From assembly GCA_944990035.1 (NCBI GenBank), contig CALYLX010000127.1:806001-870000 (forward strand): a DNA stretch of 64,000 nucleotides, given 5' to 3'. Below the pieces are notes generated by a model. That model saw nothing but the letters and a program-made list of their open reading frames with translations, was not told where the DNA came from and searched no databases. The stretch is from Clitopilus passeckerianus. Its lineage: Eukaryota > Basidiomycota > Agaricomycetes > Agaricales > Entolomataceae. Position numbers and translations under genes: made by a program. Numbering within the stretch: the stretch's first letter is position 1; each line of letters starts with the position of its first letter. Positions 1 through 11,173 of the stretch are shown in pieces.

Positions 1-1560
1 AGTGCAACCAGAATAACTATTCATGGGGGTTCAGACTCCAAATTCCTTCCTAGCGGCCCTCGTATGAATGGCGAGTACGGCGGTCAAGTGACGACTTGGG
101 CAGCAACTAGGCCACAGGGACGAAGCGTCAGCGATCCATTCGGACCAACAACCCATTCTTTGGACAGCGGCATCCGGTCAAGGGAAGAGGACCCACGGAG
201 GCAGCATCGCAGGCAAGATAGCTACCCTTTGCATATAGGAGCCAGCTTTTCTTCCCAGTCTACCTACAGCATGGAAGCGGAGCCTTCTAGACGTAATAGC
301 GGACTGTCAAGTTTTCAGCTGCTAGACCCTCCTCAGCCAGAGCCTGCGCAGGTTCGCCCAAGACTCACTTCCTCCAATTGGATTCAGGAGAGTCGATCAA
401 TGAGGCAACCATACGTTGCTGTTCACCACACTTCAAATGCAGTTCTTACTGCTCCTGAGCCTCCTCCACAACCCACCCTTCACAGGTCGTTTTCAACCTC
501 CCAAGCTTCCAGTGGGCGTAGATCCACGCCGTCTGCACTCCGATCGGCGCCTTTGACAGCTTCACCGGCTTTTCCAACAGAGCCTGCCAGCACCCGGCCC
601 CGCTCCTCGAGACGGAGCACGGTCCAGAACGACAATGAACTCCAGGCGACCCAACCCGAGCCTACCCCGCGATACCTCCCTACTACAGCTACAATGGCAG
701 CACCCGTCTCTGAAGACCACAACGGCAGATTCGCGCCACTTCCCATCACCCGCCCACTTCCTGACTCTGCCAACTCCAGTCGCAGGTCTTCGGTCATGTC
801 TTGGGGAGACACTCGGTCTTTCGTGGATGCATCACCGTCCAGGCTTCCCATCCCAGATTACGCTCGCCTACGACGGGCCGACGATATCGACAGCGTCAGC
901 GATCTTCCTCTATCATGGTTCCCAGAGAGTACCACATCCGGCAATGAGGACGCCTCTAGTACCGGTCCAAATGGTGTCACATATCAAGTCGCCGATATCT
1001 CGACCGCCACTGAGGCCATGTCCGCAATGGCGTTCTACAATCGTCAGCTGGCGCCAGATGACGGTCCCACCCCTCGCAGCAGACCCGAATCCTTGCTGGA
1101 AGACCACTTCGTGGCCAACACCCCTTCAACACAAGGCGATCGCAGGTCTTGGGACTCTGGTTCTCAATACATTCCTCACAGCACTTATCAGGCCACTGTA
1201 CCTGAGCAAGAACATGCAGCCGGCACCTACCCCCGCAATTACGACTTTGATCCTCCCTCCCGTCACGAGACTGTTGGATCAACCATTACCCCCGGGCCCA
1301 CCTCCAATCCTGACACCCATATGCAATCCGGCAGCACACTTCCATCCCGCTCATCTCGGCAACATTTACATCCTTCTGCAGAGGATGATTCGCCGAGCCC
1401 AGATCCTTGGTGGACAAATATACGTCGTCATCCACAGCCGACCGATGATGCGAATGCTCTAGGGCTCTCAGATCTAGCCACCTCACCTCAAATCAGCGCG
1501 CCGACCCCGATTACGCCCAGTCACTCGTTCTTGCGAACATATAGCTATGACACGAACTGA
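1..1560 (+). CDS. 3' part of a Ser/Pro-rich protein of unknown function
   Basis: The frame is open from base 1 to a TGA at 1558-1560, and the bases before the first ATG (64) are in frame without a stop. The window therefore most likely starts inside the gene and the true start lies upstream. About 519 residues are visible, very rich in Ser, Pro, Thr, Arg and Gln, with no recognisable domain, membrane segment or coiled coil; it looks intrinsically disordered. Short basic/serine patches such as RRSS and SRRS recur and could be phosphorylation sites (inference). No intron is needed. I do not recognise the family; overlapping frames on both strands look like shadows. Confidence 0.7.
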   Translation, partial: SATRITIHGGSDSKFLPSGPRMNGEYGGQVTTWAATRPQGRSVSDPFGPTTHSLDSGIRSREEDPRRQHRRQDSYPLHIGASFSSQSTYSMEAEPSRRNSGLSSFQLLDPPQPEPAQVRPRLTSSNWIQESRSMRQPYVAVHHTSNAVLTAPEPPPQPTLHRSFSTSQASSGRRSTPSALRSAPLTASPAFPTEPASTRPRSSRRSTVQNDNELQATQPEPTPRYLPTTATMAAPVSEDHNGRFAPLPITRPLPDSANSSRRSSVMSWGDTRSFVDASPSRLPIPDYARLRRADDIDSVSDLPLSWFPESTTSGNEDASSTGPNGVTYQVADISTATEAMSAMAFYNRQLAPDDGPTPRSRPESLLEDHFVANTPSTQGDRRSWDSGSQYIPHSTYQATVPEQEHAAGTYPRNYDFDPPSRHETVGSTITPGPTSNPDTHMQSGSTLPSRSSRQHLHPSAEDDSPSPDPWWTNIRRHPQPTDDANALGLSDLATSPQISAPTPITPSHSFLRTYSYDTN

Positions 1561-2782
1561 AGCGTGATTGTAGTCTGGTGGCACTGATCAAATATATCTC
1601 TTTCACTTCGGGCCGCAACGCGATGAGCCTGCAGACCTCCGGCTGATGTCCAGCTAGCAGACCTCCGGCTGATGTCCAGCTAGTCTGGTGACCAGCCTGT
1701 CCGCGATAGTCTCTCTTCTCAATTATCCAGCTACTATCCCTCCATTCTCTCACCGCAGTTATCTTTACTTCTCTGCATTTATAAGAATCAGAAGCCTTAA
1801 TGTTTTGATCTGTATATTATCGTCTACTCAACTACTACATTTGATCAACGTTGCATGTTGCGGAATGTTGGAGGATATCCAATCGGAATGCGTTTTGGAT
1901 TCCATCTCGAAGACGTGTCAGGATACCGGATCGATAAGCGCAATTACGGATCGTTCGGGACAGCCGTGCAAGCGCCCAGTAGATATGTTGTAAATTCCAA
2001 CGTAATTGATGCCGTCTTATCGATGGGGTTGGTCAAGACGGTTTGAGTGCTGAGCTAGATGAGGCGTGGCTCGATGGGGCGAATGCCTGGTTGGATTTCC
2101 CGCCCAGGCTAGACTTGGAGTAGGACCTCGATAAGAATTGTCTTTGGTTCATGTGCACACCAACTCGTTTTATTCCGAGGCGAGCCCATGGGCCGCAGAA
2201 ATGTGTTCAAGGACTCTGTAGATAGAGCGGTCGTAATGATGTGGTTCATTAGAAGCTAACGAACTGGCTCGCTGTTTGTCAGAAGTATTTGGGAAACACA
2301 CTATTATATTTGATCGCATAACTTTTGCAAGAAATCGAGGGTGAAAGTAGCACCTACAAAGGTTATCTGATGGTTTGCGTGAAGTAGGAAAGCAAATTTC
2401 ACTGCAAGAAAGAGATAGAAGCCTGGAACCAGCAGAGAATACTTCAATGTTGTCTGCCGCGGTGTTTGGGGAGATTGGACTGTTCTACTTTACAGGCCGG
2501 AACGCAGAAGCGGACTCAAATAAAAGAATTTCCTCATACGTGTGTTCACCAAGGTAGTTATGCTCTTTCAAGCCAGGAGCTAGGAAGCCAATGAAGTACA
2601 AGACAGGATCAAGGTTGCACTCAAGCATTTCGATGGAGGATTCAGCTGTTTATCATTGCTTGGTATTTGATCCAATGGATCCTGTCAATGGCGAATGCCC
2701 GTCTCTTCGGCCTAATCGACTTGACCACTACGCAGAACGTCCCCGACAACGAAGGCCTTTGTTCAACTGCTAGGACCACCAA
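1561..2782. other. Intergenic stretch, 1.2 kb
   Basis: No supported gene. It holds the 3' flank of the Ser/Pro-rich gene, a perfect two-copy tandem repeat near 1631 and the upstream region of the SNARE gene. The small open frames here show no conserved motif. Confidence 0.5.
1631..1682. repeat. 26-bp direct repeat, two perfect copies
   Basis: Two identical 26-bp units lie head to tail at 1631-1656 and 1657-1682, starting with GCAGACCTCC and ending with CCAGCTA. The repeat is just 3' of the first gene's stop. It looks like a simple replication-slippage duplication; no function is evident. Confidence 0.9.
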
Positions 2783-3804
2783 ATGTCTCTTGTGAGTATC
2801 CTGATTTACTTGAACTGGAACAGGCCTAAAATCTTCAATTTTCGCCTAGATTCACGCATTAGTGGCCCGAGCCACTGGCCCAACCATTCTCGCTGAGCAT
2901 TCGACGGGAAAGCAAAATTTCTCTCAAGGTGATTGGAAGCAGCCATTTCGTATACGACCCGACTCAATGGTCAATATCCGAACCAGCAACTCAGACAATC
3001 TTGTCCAAGATACCACCGAATAACAGGTCCGTCCTACATCCCCTCAGTTTTCATGAATGGATGCTCAACGTATTCACACAGCAAACTAACTTATGTTTGG
3101 GAGCAATATTTGTTCCATTACGTCTCCGAAGGTGGGATCATTTACCTTGTCATGGCAGATGATTCTGCGGGAAGGTAAGCAACTTTCCGTTTTGCAGTGG
3201 AGCACACAGCTTATCCTTCGAACGCACGTTTCAGGAGGATACCCTTTGCTTTCCTTGCTGAACTTCAAAGAAAGGTACATTTACTGACAGCTCTCAGGGG
3301 ATTGCCTTGCTGAGCAACTTCAAATACACAGTTTGCCTTTGCTCCGTCGTCGTCGTCGTCATCCTCCCATGATGACATACCCGCCTACGGCCTGCAAGGA
3401 ACGTTTGGACCGGTTATTGGAGACCTCATGAAGACCTACAACACATCACCACCAGCTGACGAGCTCCGGCGTGCACAGACTGAGTTGGATCAAGTGAAGC
3501 ATATCATGGTTCAGAACGTAGAACAGATACTCAGCCGTGGAGAACGTATCGAGCTACTCGTCGATAAGACGGACGCCATGGCTGGCCAAGCCACTGCCTT
3601 CCGGCGAGGAGCAAGAACTGTACGAAGAGAGATGTGGTGGAGGAATAAGCGGATGCTTGGGATTTCTATACTTGTCGGGCTGGTAAGCTTCCATTCAGAC
3701 TGCTTCACGGACAAACTGTATTTATGGCTCCACTCTTGCCGCAGGTCCTGTTCTGGATTGTTCTTGCTCAATTCTGTGGGGCTGGACTGAACCAGTGCGG
3801 TTGA
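2783..3804 (+). CDS. VAMP7: VAMP7/Nyv1-type longin R-SNARE
   Basis: Vesicle R-SNARE expected to drive fusion with the vacuole or endosome. My model is join(2783..2791, 2850..2928, 2987..3026, 3082..3174, 3235..3274, 3332..3682, 3745..3804): seven exons, 672 nt, 223 residues. The N-terminal longin domain (about 1-110) contains TILSKIPPNNSKLTYVW and IPFAFLAELQRK. A short Ser run encoded by TCG repeats follows. The SNARE motif (about 130-190) has the central Arg in VEQILSRGERIELLVDKTD. A C-terminal hydrophobic anchor ends in FCGAGLNQCG. The first exon encodes only three residues. Every splice phase agrees with family conservation, which is the main support for the exon borders. Confidence 0.93.
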
Positions 3805-4985
3805 AGGAAATAGATGCCTTGATACGGTCACTGTTGCTGGACAATCGCTGCGCCACACCTCCACGTTCGTCTTTGTACCTTATGTATATTCTACTTTCTA
3901 CATCTATGCATAACCCTTAATCATCATTCATATATGACAAGGCTGGCCCTTTGCCGAGTCTTTGCATAACAAGTACCTAAAGCGGATGTCACCGTAATCA
4001 AGGACAAGATTGCTACATTTGTGCAGCTGCGCCTCTTACCAGCGCTTTGATGGTCGCGAGGCGGGAGATTCTGCTCGAGTCATCGCTAAACGGCATTGTG
4101 TGTTCACCTGCTCAGCCAGGTCGTCAACTGGACCAGTAATCATGGTCTGAAGCTTGGTGGTGGGATAATTCGAGCATGCTTAGGCTGCGCACTCCCTCTG
4201 ACGTCCTGACTGACGCTATCATATCGCAGTCGGTCGCCACAGGCATATGGAACACTCGAACCGCGTTCGAAGCAATACCGAAGTTCTGGTCTCTCGTGAT
4301 CCAACGGCACTCCCAGGTCCCTGAAAGATAGAAGCAGCCGGATCTCGAAATGGCACGCTCAAGCATTCAAGCAATCACTTAAGCCGCAGTGCCCTGTGCG
4401 ATTGTCTCCGAATAAACCAGCCACTGGTCATGACCCCATGACCTCGCAGGAATCACTCCCCTCGGATATTAATTACGCCGATATTTCAATTCTGACTGTC
4501 AATGTCCAAGTGAGGATTGACGCCGAAATTAGGCTAATGTTAATGAACCCGCGATCCTAGAAACACAACCTAATTTCATTCCTGGAGACCTACGTTGGAT
4601 ATACAATATAAGAATAATACATGATTGGTTATTTACGATATGGGGAACAAGCTTGGCAAGTAACAATACATTGCGAGAAAGGGGTCAACTGCTGTTCTGC
4701 AACGAGAACACATAAACATACTAGAAAGCGGTGTAAGATGCAAGGGGAATGAGCGGAGGCCGGGTCAAATCTAAACAAACGTCCTATGCAAATGAAGTGA
4801 AGCAAGCTATGAGTGGATGTGATGCGAGTAGCGGAGTACAATGGGACACTCGGAATTCCATGAACTTGCGTTGCGGTATGACGAGGCCCAGAAGTAACGA
4901 TATCATGATCAATTGACATCTTCGAGAATCAGTGAGAGGAGGTAGAAAGCAGGAGGAAGTAACTGAAAAAGCTTGTTCCGTAAGA

Positions 4986-5024
<39 letters not shown>

Positions 5025-5064
5025 CCAGGTCGTGTTCGTTTCAGTTCGTTGTAAGGCAGAGAAA
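3805..5064. other. Intergenic stretch between convergent genes
   Basis: Lies between the 3' ends of the SNARE gene (+) and the RING gene (-). A short plus-strand frame near 4157-4331 vaguely recalls F-box-family sequence but is too short and too weak to call. An AG microsatellite sits at 4991-5021. Nothing else is supported. Confidence 0.5.
4991..5021. repeat. (AG)15 microsatellite
   Basis: Fifteen uninterrupted AG dinucleotides, preceded by an imperfect GA-rich stretch from about 4984. It lies 3' of the RING gene, about 45 bp past its stop codon. Confidence 0.95.
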
Positions 5065-7071
5065 TCATCCTCGAGACACTCCCAGAGGCACCGGGGTAGT
5101 CATATGTCTGTCAGTACTGAATACGTCCTGGAGCTTGGGTTGAGATCTGGACGAGTATCCAGTGGCACCTCGCACCGAAGAGTAACCAGTAGAGACGGTT
5201 TGCGGTTCGCGATCACGAGGCGGTAACATTGGAGGATGAATGCCGTTGTTGTACTTGTAAGTCGATGGAGCATGCGTCTTCGTGTTGTAATCCCTACGGC
5301 TATCTTGTCGGGCAAGCTCTCTCCGCCCATCTCTTGCTGGTTTCGGTATTACTTCTCTGTCAGGAGTGGCAGGCCGACCTCTTTCTGCATCACGTCCAGC
5401 GCGCTGTTTAGCTCTCTTCGCTTTCTCTGCGGCTTGTGCAGCGGCACTAGCTGAAGTATACGCGGTAGGGTCGTAGATGGGAGGGTTGACTCGAATGTTT
5501 GCAGGCTGAGCATTTTCGACGCTCTCAGCAGGCGCGGCTATAGGCGCGTGAACGGGCGCTGGTGCTGGTGCTGCTGGTACCGGTTCCGGTCGGGAACGGG
5601 ATGGAGGCGAACGAGAGGCTGGATTAGAGTTGGAATGAGAGTTAGAATGGGAACGAGGGCGTTCACGAGGTCGAGGCTCGAAAGCTGGAGGGAAGTGGGA
5701 GGTCACAGGGAGGGACGACGACGTAACAGCGGGCGTAGGAGTATCCGACAGCAAATCGTTCAAACGGCGAGTATTGGCGCCACGTTCAGCGGGCTCAGCA
5801 GCTTGAGGTGGGGACAAAAGATCGCAATCGCCCTTCGGGGTTGCCATTTCTGCTTCGCTTGGATTAGTCGAGACTGCACCCCAGCTATCGGTCACAGATT
5901 CAACCTCGGCCGTGTCTTCCGGTACAGGGCTTGAGTCAAAAGAGAAAAACCTTTGAGGGAGACTTGTGAACTGGGGAAGAGGGGAGACCAGCAGAGTGCC
6001 GGGGTTAGTGACGGCAATGCCACTCAATCGAGATTCATATTCCTCCGGGCTGAGGTAGAAACTGCTTCTGGTTCGAGGTGGCGAAGGTGGGATATTGGCA
6101 CGAGGATTGGGCTGAGAAGTCCGATTGCGAAGTTCGGAAAATGCTGCTCGCAAATTGGACATCTCTTCGTTCTGCTTCATCCATTCGTCCACAACGAAAT
6201 TGTACTAGAAAACAAGATATAGACCTGGGCGGAGCCGAGGATAATGAGAACTTACGTGACTACGGAATGATGAGCTAACGTCAACAGTATAAAGACGTTT
6301 ACTCACCTGACTGTTTGCTCATACGTCTTAGAAAGGCTCGAAATGTACGTCTTCAAATCTCTCTCTGACGCTTCTGCAGCCTTCTGTCTCTCTTCCCGAT
6401 ATGTTTTCTCGTCCTCGAATTTCTTCCTACAATCTTCAATTTCTGCCTCCAACTCGGTAACCCTCTTCTCCGTCTCCGCCAACGTCGTTCTTATGGAACG
6501 GTTCTTTGATCGGACGTCACAAGTGTATGCTAAAAGTCGAGACACCATTCGAAGATCCCAGTACTAGAGATGGGTCGGTTTCAGTTCATACGCCTTCAGA
6601 TGACTCGAGACTCACCAAGTCACGATGGAACGGTCGCGTAAAATCCGTGATAGACTGGAGAACAGTTCGAGTTCGAGCTTCATCGGCCCCTTCTGTGGCA
6701 ATCCCATAGAACGCTACTCGAAGCCGCTCAGCTTCTTCTTCTTGCTCAGCCGTAGGTTGCGGTATTGAAGGATTACCACGTCGTCGTGGGTCTAGATCAA
6801 CGTGCAACTTCCAGATGTCGGTGTGAAGAGAGAAAGGTTGGCGACAGAGAGGGCATGAATTTCCTGGATAGTTCTGCGTTGACGAGTGTGCCAGGCCGCC
6901 AATACAACTAGAATTTGAAACTTGTAAGTGCACTACATGAGTTTGGGAGAGTTGTCGAACATACCCTGCGCAAAACATATGACCACAGCGAATGGCATGT
7001 GGGTTCTTATCCCCATTGTCAAACGGATCGAGACAGATATCGCATCGAGAATCGGTACCAATGGTCAACAT
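5065..7071 (-). CDS. RING-finger protein with coiled coil and disordered tail
   Basis: Probable E3 ubiquitin ligase. Model: complement(join(5065..6204, 6256..6274, 6307..6563, 6616..6907, 6965..7071)), 1815 nt, 604 residues. The N-terminus carries a C3HC4 RING: CDICLDPF, then HAIRCGHMFCAGCI across the first intron, then CPLCRQPF. An alpha-helical middle (about 135-225) has coiled-coil character (TLAETEKRVTELEAEIEDC). The last 375 residues are rich in Ser, Pro, Ala and Arg and look disordered. A 19-nt exon (6256-6274) is needed to keep the frame between the coiled coil and the tail. Substrate and partners are unknown. The upstream region carries the palindrome array at 7239-7505. Confidence 0.87.
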
Positions 7072-7238
7072 GGTAGCACAAAGTCGATAGATTCGTGTGC
7101 GAGAAAGGAACCGTAGGGGACAATGAAATAGAGAGCAAGATAATCGTTCTAGTGTACGTGAAGAGTCCGCTTGGCACGAAAGTCACCACCAGTCGGGAGT
7201 GATCGGGGCTGCCGAATACGATAGTACTAAAGCTCGGT

Positions 7239-7505
7239 GAGGCTGCTTAACACGAAGTTAACACTTCTCAAGTGAGGCTGCTTAACGCAAGAGTTAACGC
7301 TTCTCGGGAACAGGGGTGAGGCTGCTTAATGCTGAGATTAACGCTTCTCGGAGAGGATAGGAGGCTGCTTAACACAACCGTTAACGCTTCTCACTCAAGG
7401 CTGCTTAATACTTGGTATTAACGCTTCTCAGTGAGGCTGCTTAACCTGATGGTTAACGCTTCTCGGGCCGTAGAGGCTGCTTAATACTGGGTATTAACGC
7501 TTCTC
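7239..7505. repeat. Array of seven 31-33 bp palindromic elements with covarying half-sites
   Basis: Seven units lie at 7239-7269, 7274-7305, 7318-7349, 7361-7392, 7397-7429, 7433-7464 and 7473-7505, separated by 3-12 unrelated bases. Each reads GAGGCTGC, then TTAA plus a variable part, then TTAA, then CGCTTCTC. The variable part keeps an inverted repeat: TTAAC/GTTAA in units 1, 2 and 4, TTAACC/GGTTAA in unit 6, TTAAT/ATTAA in unit 3, and TTAATAC/GTATTAA in units 5 and 7. The flanking boxes are nearly invariant (unit 1 has CACTTCTC, unit 5 AAGGCTGC). The nearest start codon is that of the RING gene, 168 bp away. Clustered binding sites for a dimeric regulator, or transcribed hairpins, would both fit. 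Confidence 0.93.
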
Positions 7506-7540
7506 CACAGGAAACGGTTGAATCGGAACGTCGGAGAGGT

Positions 7541-7575
7541 CTTGAAGAGATCCTCTGTCTATGATCCTCTTCAAG
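7541..7575. repeat. 9-bp inverted repeat, possible hairpin
   Basis: CTTGAAGAG at 7541-7549 and its exact complement CTCTTCAAG at 7567-7575 flank a 17-base loop. The stem could extend by ATC/GAT with one bulged base. It lies 35 bp beyond the last unit of the palindrome array. Function unknown. Confidence 0.75.
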
Positions 7576-9003
7576 GGAAGGCGATTGGGTCGATTCGATA
7601 GGCGGGAGGTTGAACGCGAGGGCCTGATGAGGGGCCCGGGGCACACAGCCATTAGACGGTGGAGGTGTCCTGTATTTAAGCACGAGGATGATGATCTGTC
7701 GTCGTCGGAGCGACCTCTAATTCAGCCCTTTTTTGATGTCACAGAACCACAAGCCGACCATGCAAGGGGATGTGCTTCCGAGTAAAGTGAACTTGATCGC
7801 TCAGTTCGACAGATGAGGGCACTCACCAAGGCAGACCAAACCAAGCGCGCCGTCTACTTACGGATGGGGTTCTTTTTGTGGCACACCAGGGCCAATGGTT
7901 TGGCCCATCACGGAAGTTCGGATCGGTTAGATATGGATTCCCTCGTTGCCACTGCAGGTCCTTCAGCAGCGACGGTTTGAACATAACTTCCAAGTTTTTG
8001 TCTTGACAGGCCCAAGAATGAGCGCAATTGTTTTTCTTGTGTATTCTCTTACAAAAAGAGGAAAGGCACTGCTGGATTGGACAAGACCTAAGTGAATGTC
8101 TACAATTGGATATGTTTGTACCTTGTCCCTGTGATTTGATGTCCTATTCAGCGAGAACAAACATCCAGTACTTCGTGCTCACTTCTTACATCTCATGAGA
8201 GCTCAGAATGTTTAGTGTTCTAGCAACGTTTGACGTGACAATTAGGGCCGAATTCTCCTGTAAATTCACGGATATCACGGTTTGGAAGTGGAAGAAAGGT
8301 CCTGAGCGATTACTAATGCACCCTTGTGACTGTATCTGGGGAGAATTCTGATGGGCTGGTTGACTGGCCAGTGCATAACAGGGTAAATCAGAGTATCGAA
8401 GCGAGATTAATACAAGACAGCTGATACGATGGTGGCACTTGAGTCCAGACGAAGCATGAACGGGATACATATATTTAATCGCAGGGATGATTGAATGGTC
8501 TATCGAACCACCGCCAAAGGTTCCTATCGGTATCATCGGCGCGCTTCCAGGTTTACTAGCCAGGCCCAGAACCATATACAATAACTGCTTATCGTCATGC
8601 TGGCACGCCCGTCAACGGCGATCCAGGACATCGGTCGTTGGTGGAGAGGTCACAGCTGTTGCAATCATCGGACTCATCGAATCGAGGTTTCAGTGTGGAT
8701 GGTTTCTCCCGAAACTTGGTGTACAGAGTCTCAATGTTGCCGACAAGACATGACTCGATATGTTTCTCAAGCCAGTGCAAAGCGCCCGAGACGATCACCT
8801 TATGCTGGGAAGTAATAGGCGCCCAAGATCTATGCGGCGCTTAGCCAAGGGAGGAAAGAAGTTGCCACGCATTTCTTCTCACGATCACGCTTGAAACTGA
8901 CGTTGCAATTTCTGTTACCAGTGTTAGTCGTGTCAGTTATTTGCCAGCACTGCACGCTCCTTGCTTAAATCCTTCATCTTGAACCTCGTCGTCGCTAAAT
9001 AAT

Positions 9004-9462
9004 ATGGTGCGTATCTCAGGCCCATGTACAGATGAACTGATACTTACTGAGCCTGCCAGTCCGACTCTGATTCTGCTCGCAGCAATGGCCGTAACGCAAG
9101 CGCCGTAGCCAAGCCCCCTGGAGCCCAGATTCGGTCCGTCAATGTTCACCCATTCCTTAATTACCGCTAACGAAACAATGGCCTTCAGACGACGGGCAGC
9201 TGGTGGCTCGACAGCAGCTAAGCCAAATTCAACACGCGCTGCTGGAGCTGGTGGATCATCGAATACCATGCTCAAACTCTACACCGACGACTCGCCGGGA
9301 CTTCGAGTGTGAGTAGCGTACCACGTCACGATCATAACATTCGCTCATCTCTACTCCTGCTTCAGTGACCCCTTCATTGTCCTGGTTCTCTCCCTCTCTT
9401 TCATCGGCTCTATATTCTTTCTACATATTTCCGCCAAGGTCATCCGCGCATTCACAAAATAA
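9004..9462 (+). CDS. SBH1: Sec61-beta subunit of the ER translocon
   Basis: Small tail-anchored subunit of the Sec61 protein-conducting channel in the ER membrane. Model: join(9004..9006, 9060..9133, 9189..9308, 9366..9462), 294 nt, 97 residues, a normal length for the family. The first coding exon is just the ATG. A Ser/Ala/Gly-rich cytosolic N-terminus is followed by the family signature MLKLYTDDSPGLRVDPF and a single C-terminal membrane helix (IVLVLSLSFIGSIFFLHISA). The tail ends in VIRAFTK. The TCC acceptor at 9060 was chosen because it gives the expected SDSDSARSNGR start in frame; an acceptor nine bases upstream would shift the frame. Confidence 0.93.
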
Positions 9463-11173
9463 TCCCTGGCGGCCCCCCAGACTCAGAGGGTTGTCGGGAG
9501 ATGATTTATTGCACCTTACCTTATCTGGAGCCACCGCTGTACCAAAACTCTCACCATACTTGGGGGTGTCTACATATACCAATTCACTCCTTTTTGTGCC
9601 AGTGAGCGTGTCGTGTCTTGTTAGCCCTGATCGTCTGCACACCTTAGGTTTCAAACCACCATGAGCTTTTGAACGGTTTCACTTACAGACCTCGGAGCCG
9701 TTAGGCAGTGGTTCGTTTTCGATCTTCCTCGAGCCCCTTGCACGTCACCCAGACGTCCTGCCTCGGTTCACACATTGTTGCACACATGTACCACCCAAAC
9801 CCTTTTCTGGCTTATATCCTATAACAACCCTGCAGAAAGCAAGAAGCCTGTCGCAAATGGTAGTTGCCAGTCTACCATAATCACCGGCCAACTGAGCGAA
9901 GGCACCTTCGAATTTTCTTCGGGCATTATGCATTCATTCCAAAAGATTCTAAAGAATAATCTTCGCCAATTTTTTGGACAGGCAGGAACATTCATTGTGC
10001 TTACTTTAATGCAGATTGTGAAGCCCTGGAGCCCCGCAGTGAAGCTGCTTTAATCTCCGTTTTTTCCTTCAATAATGAACAGGCCACCCCGCCGGCTATT
10101 TCGATTAAATTCGCAAGCGGCAGTGTTTACGATTCACGGTAACTTCAACCTGCTTCATTACCGTTGATTCAGTTCGCCTAAATGCAGACAATTCAAGCGA
10201 ACCAGTCAAGTCTGGTTACAATTGACCAGGATTGGTCAAGAACACTCTAATCCAGGTGTCTGCCTCGTTTTTGCCACGTTCCTGAGGTTGATTGAATTGG
10301 CCATTCCCACCGCAAGGTGTGAGATCAGGGACCCTAGAAAATAACCTCGATCACGAGTCGAATGGTCGCTTCGGAAGGTTCATGGTCGGAAATGGGACTG
10401 AGATTGGGGTTTACGGGGTGAACATATCTCAAGATTTGGAGAGTTGTGGAGGGTTGAACTTTGTAGGCGCCCGAGAGATCAGAAAGGACGAAAAGAAGGA
10501 TCCATCGCCTTTTGTGTGAATTGATTGGAGTCTCGGTGAATAGTAAACCTTGCGGCGACATATTGGAATGAAATCTGGGTCGTGTTCATGTGCTGTAGTA
10601 CGTTATGACGCTCTGGTCCTCCGTCTGATCATTGACCTCGTTCATTGTAGACTGCGTAGGATGACAAGTAAACGTTGATAGCGCGTGCATTGGTATATGA
10701 ACTACTTAATTTGAGATTAGCGAAGATCATACCCCCCACGTCGGTGGCGGGGTTTTTAGAGAATCTGTATCATCATGTGTTCTGTGATAGACCGAAGGGA
10801 GGCGGCGGGCTCGTGGTTTGTGGGCGTGCGCCTTCATCCCAATCCTGCATCAAACGGCAACCACATTGTGTTAAATGTATAATCAAGAACAGGTTCGGTT
10901 CTGAACTCTCTCATTTGCCTCCGCGATCCTCGTGTTGGATGCCGTACTCTATGAATGAAGCTCTCCGCGACAGGAGGTGGTCTGAGTCAATTTGGAGCGT
11001 CTTTACTCCGTTCTTCACAACTCCTCATCTCAGAAAAGTCAAATGAACTCTATTTGTACTATTCTACCCTCTTTGTATAACCCGTGATTCCAGGAAACCA
11101 AAACCAGAAAAATGCCACTTGCGTACGTACACCACTAGCTATCCCGAAAAAAGCAAACAATTCACTGTGCAGG
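9463..11173. other. Intergenic stretch between convergent genes, 1.7 kb
   Basis: Between the 3' ends of Sec61-beta (+) and the SET gene (-). Open frames of 60-123 codons occur but none shows a domain, conserved motif or convincing splice structure. No RNA gene or mobile-element feature was seen. Confidence 0.45.

Larger units (their letters stand above)
7072..9003. other. Intergenic stretch with palindrome array, 1.9 kb
   Basis: Divergent spacer between the RING gene (-) and the Sec61-beta gene (+). It contains the seven-copy palindromic array (7239-7505) and a 9-bp inverted repeat (7541-7575), listed separately. From 7580 to 9003 no conserved coding frame or RNA gene was recognised. Confidence 0.5.

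Noticed and set aside
4124..4366. Possible F-box remnant between the SNARE and RING genes
   Set aside because: Resemblance covers only about 50 residues with no F-box core; too weak to annotate.
7239..7505. CRISPR-like or tRNA-cluster reading of the array
   Set aside because: Spacers are only 3-12 bp and unequal, units are palindromic and vary inside, and the organism is a fungus; no tRNA arm sequences are present.
8186..8581. 131-residue open frame on the minus strand in the spacer before Sec61-beta
   Set aside because: No domain, no conserved pattern, no splice support and ordinary intergenic composition.
10675..11046. 123-residue plus-strand open frame
   Set aside because: It lacks an ATG at its first codon and any recognisable motif; likely chance.
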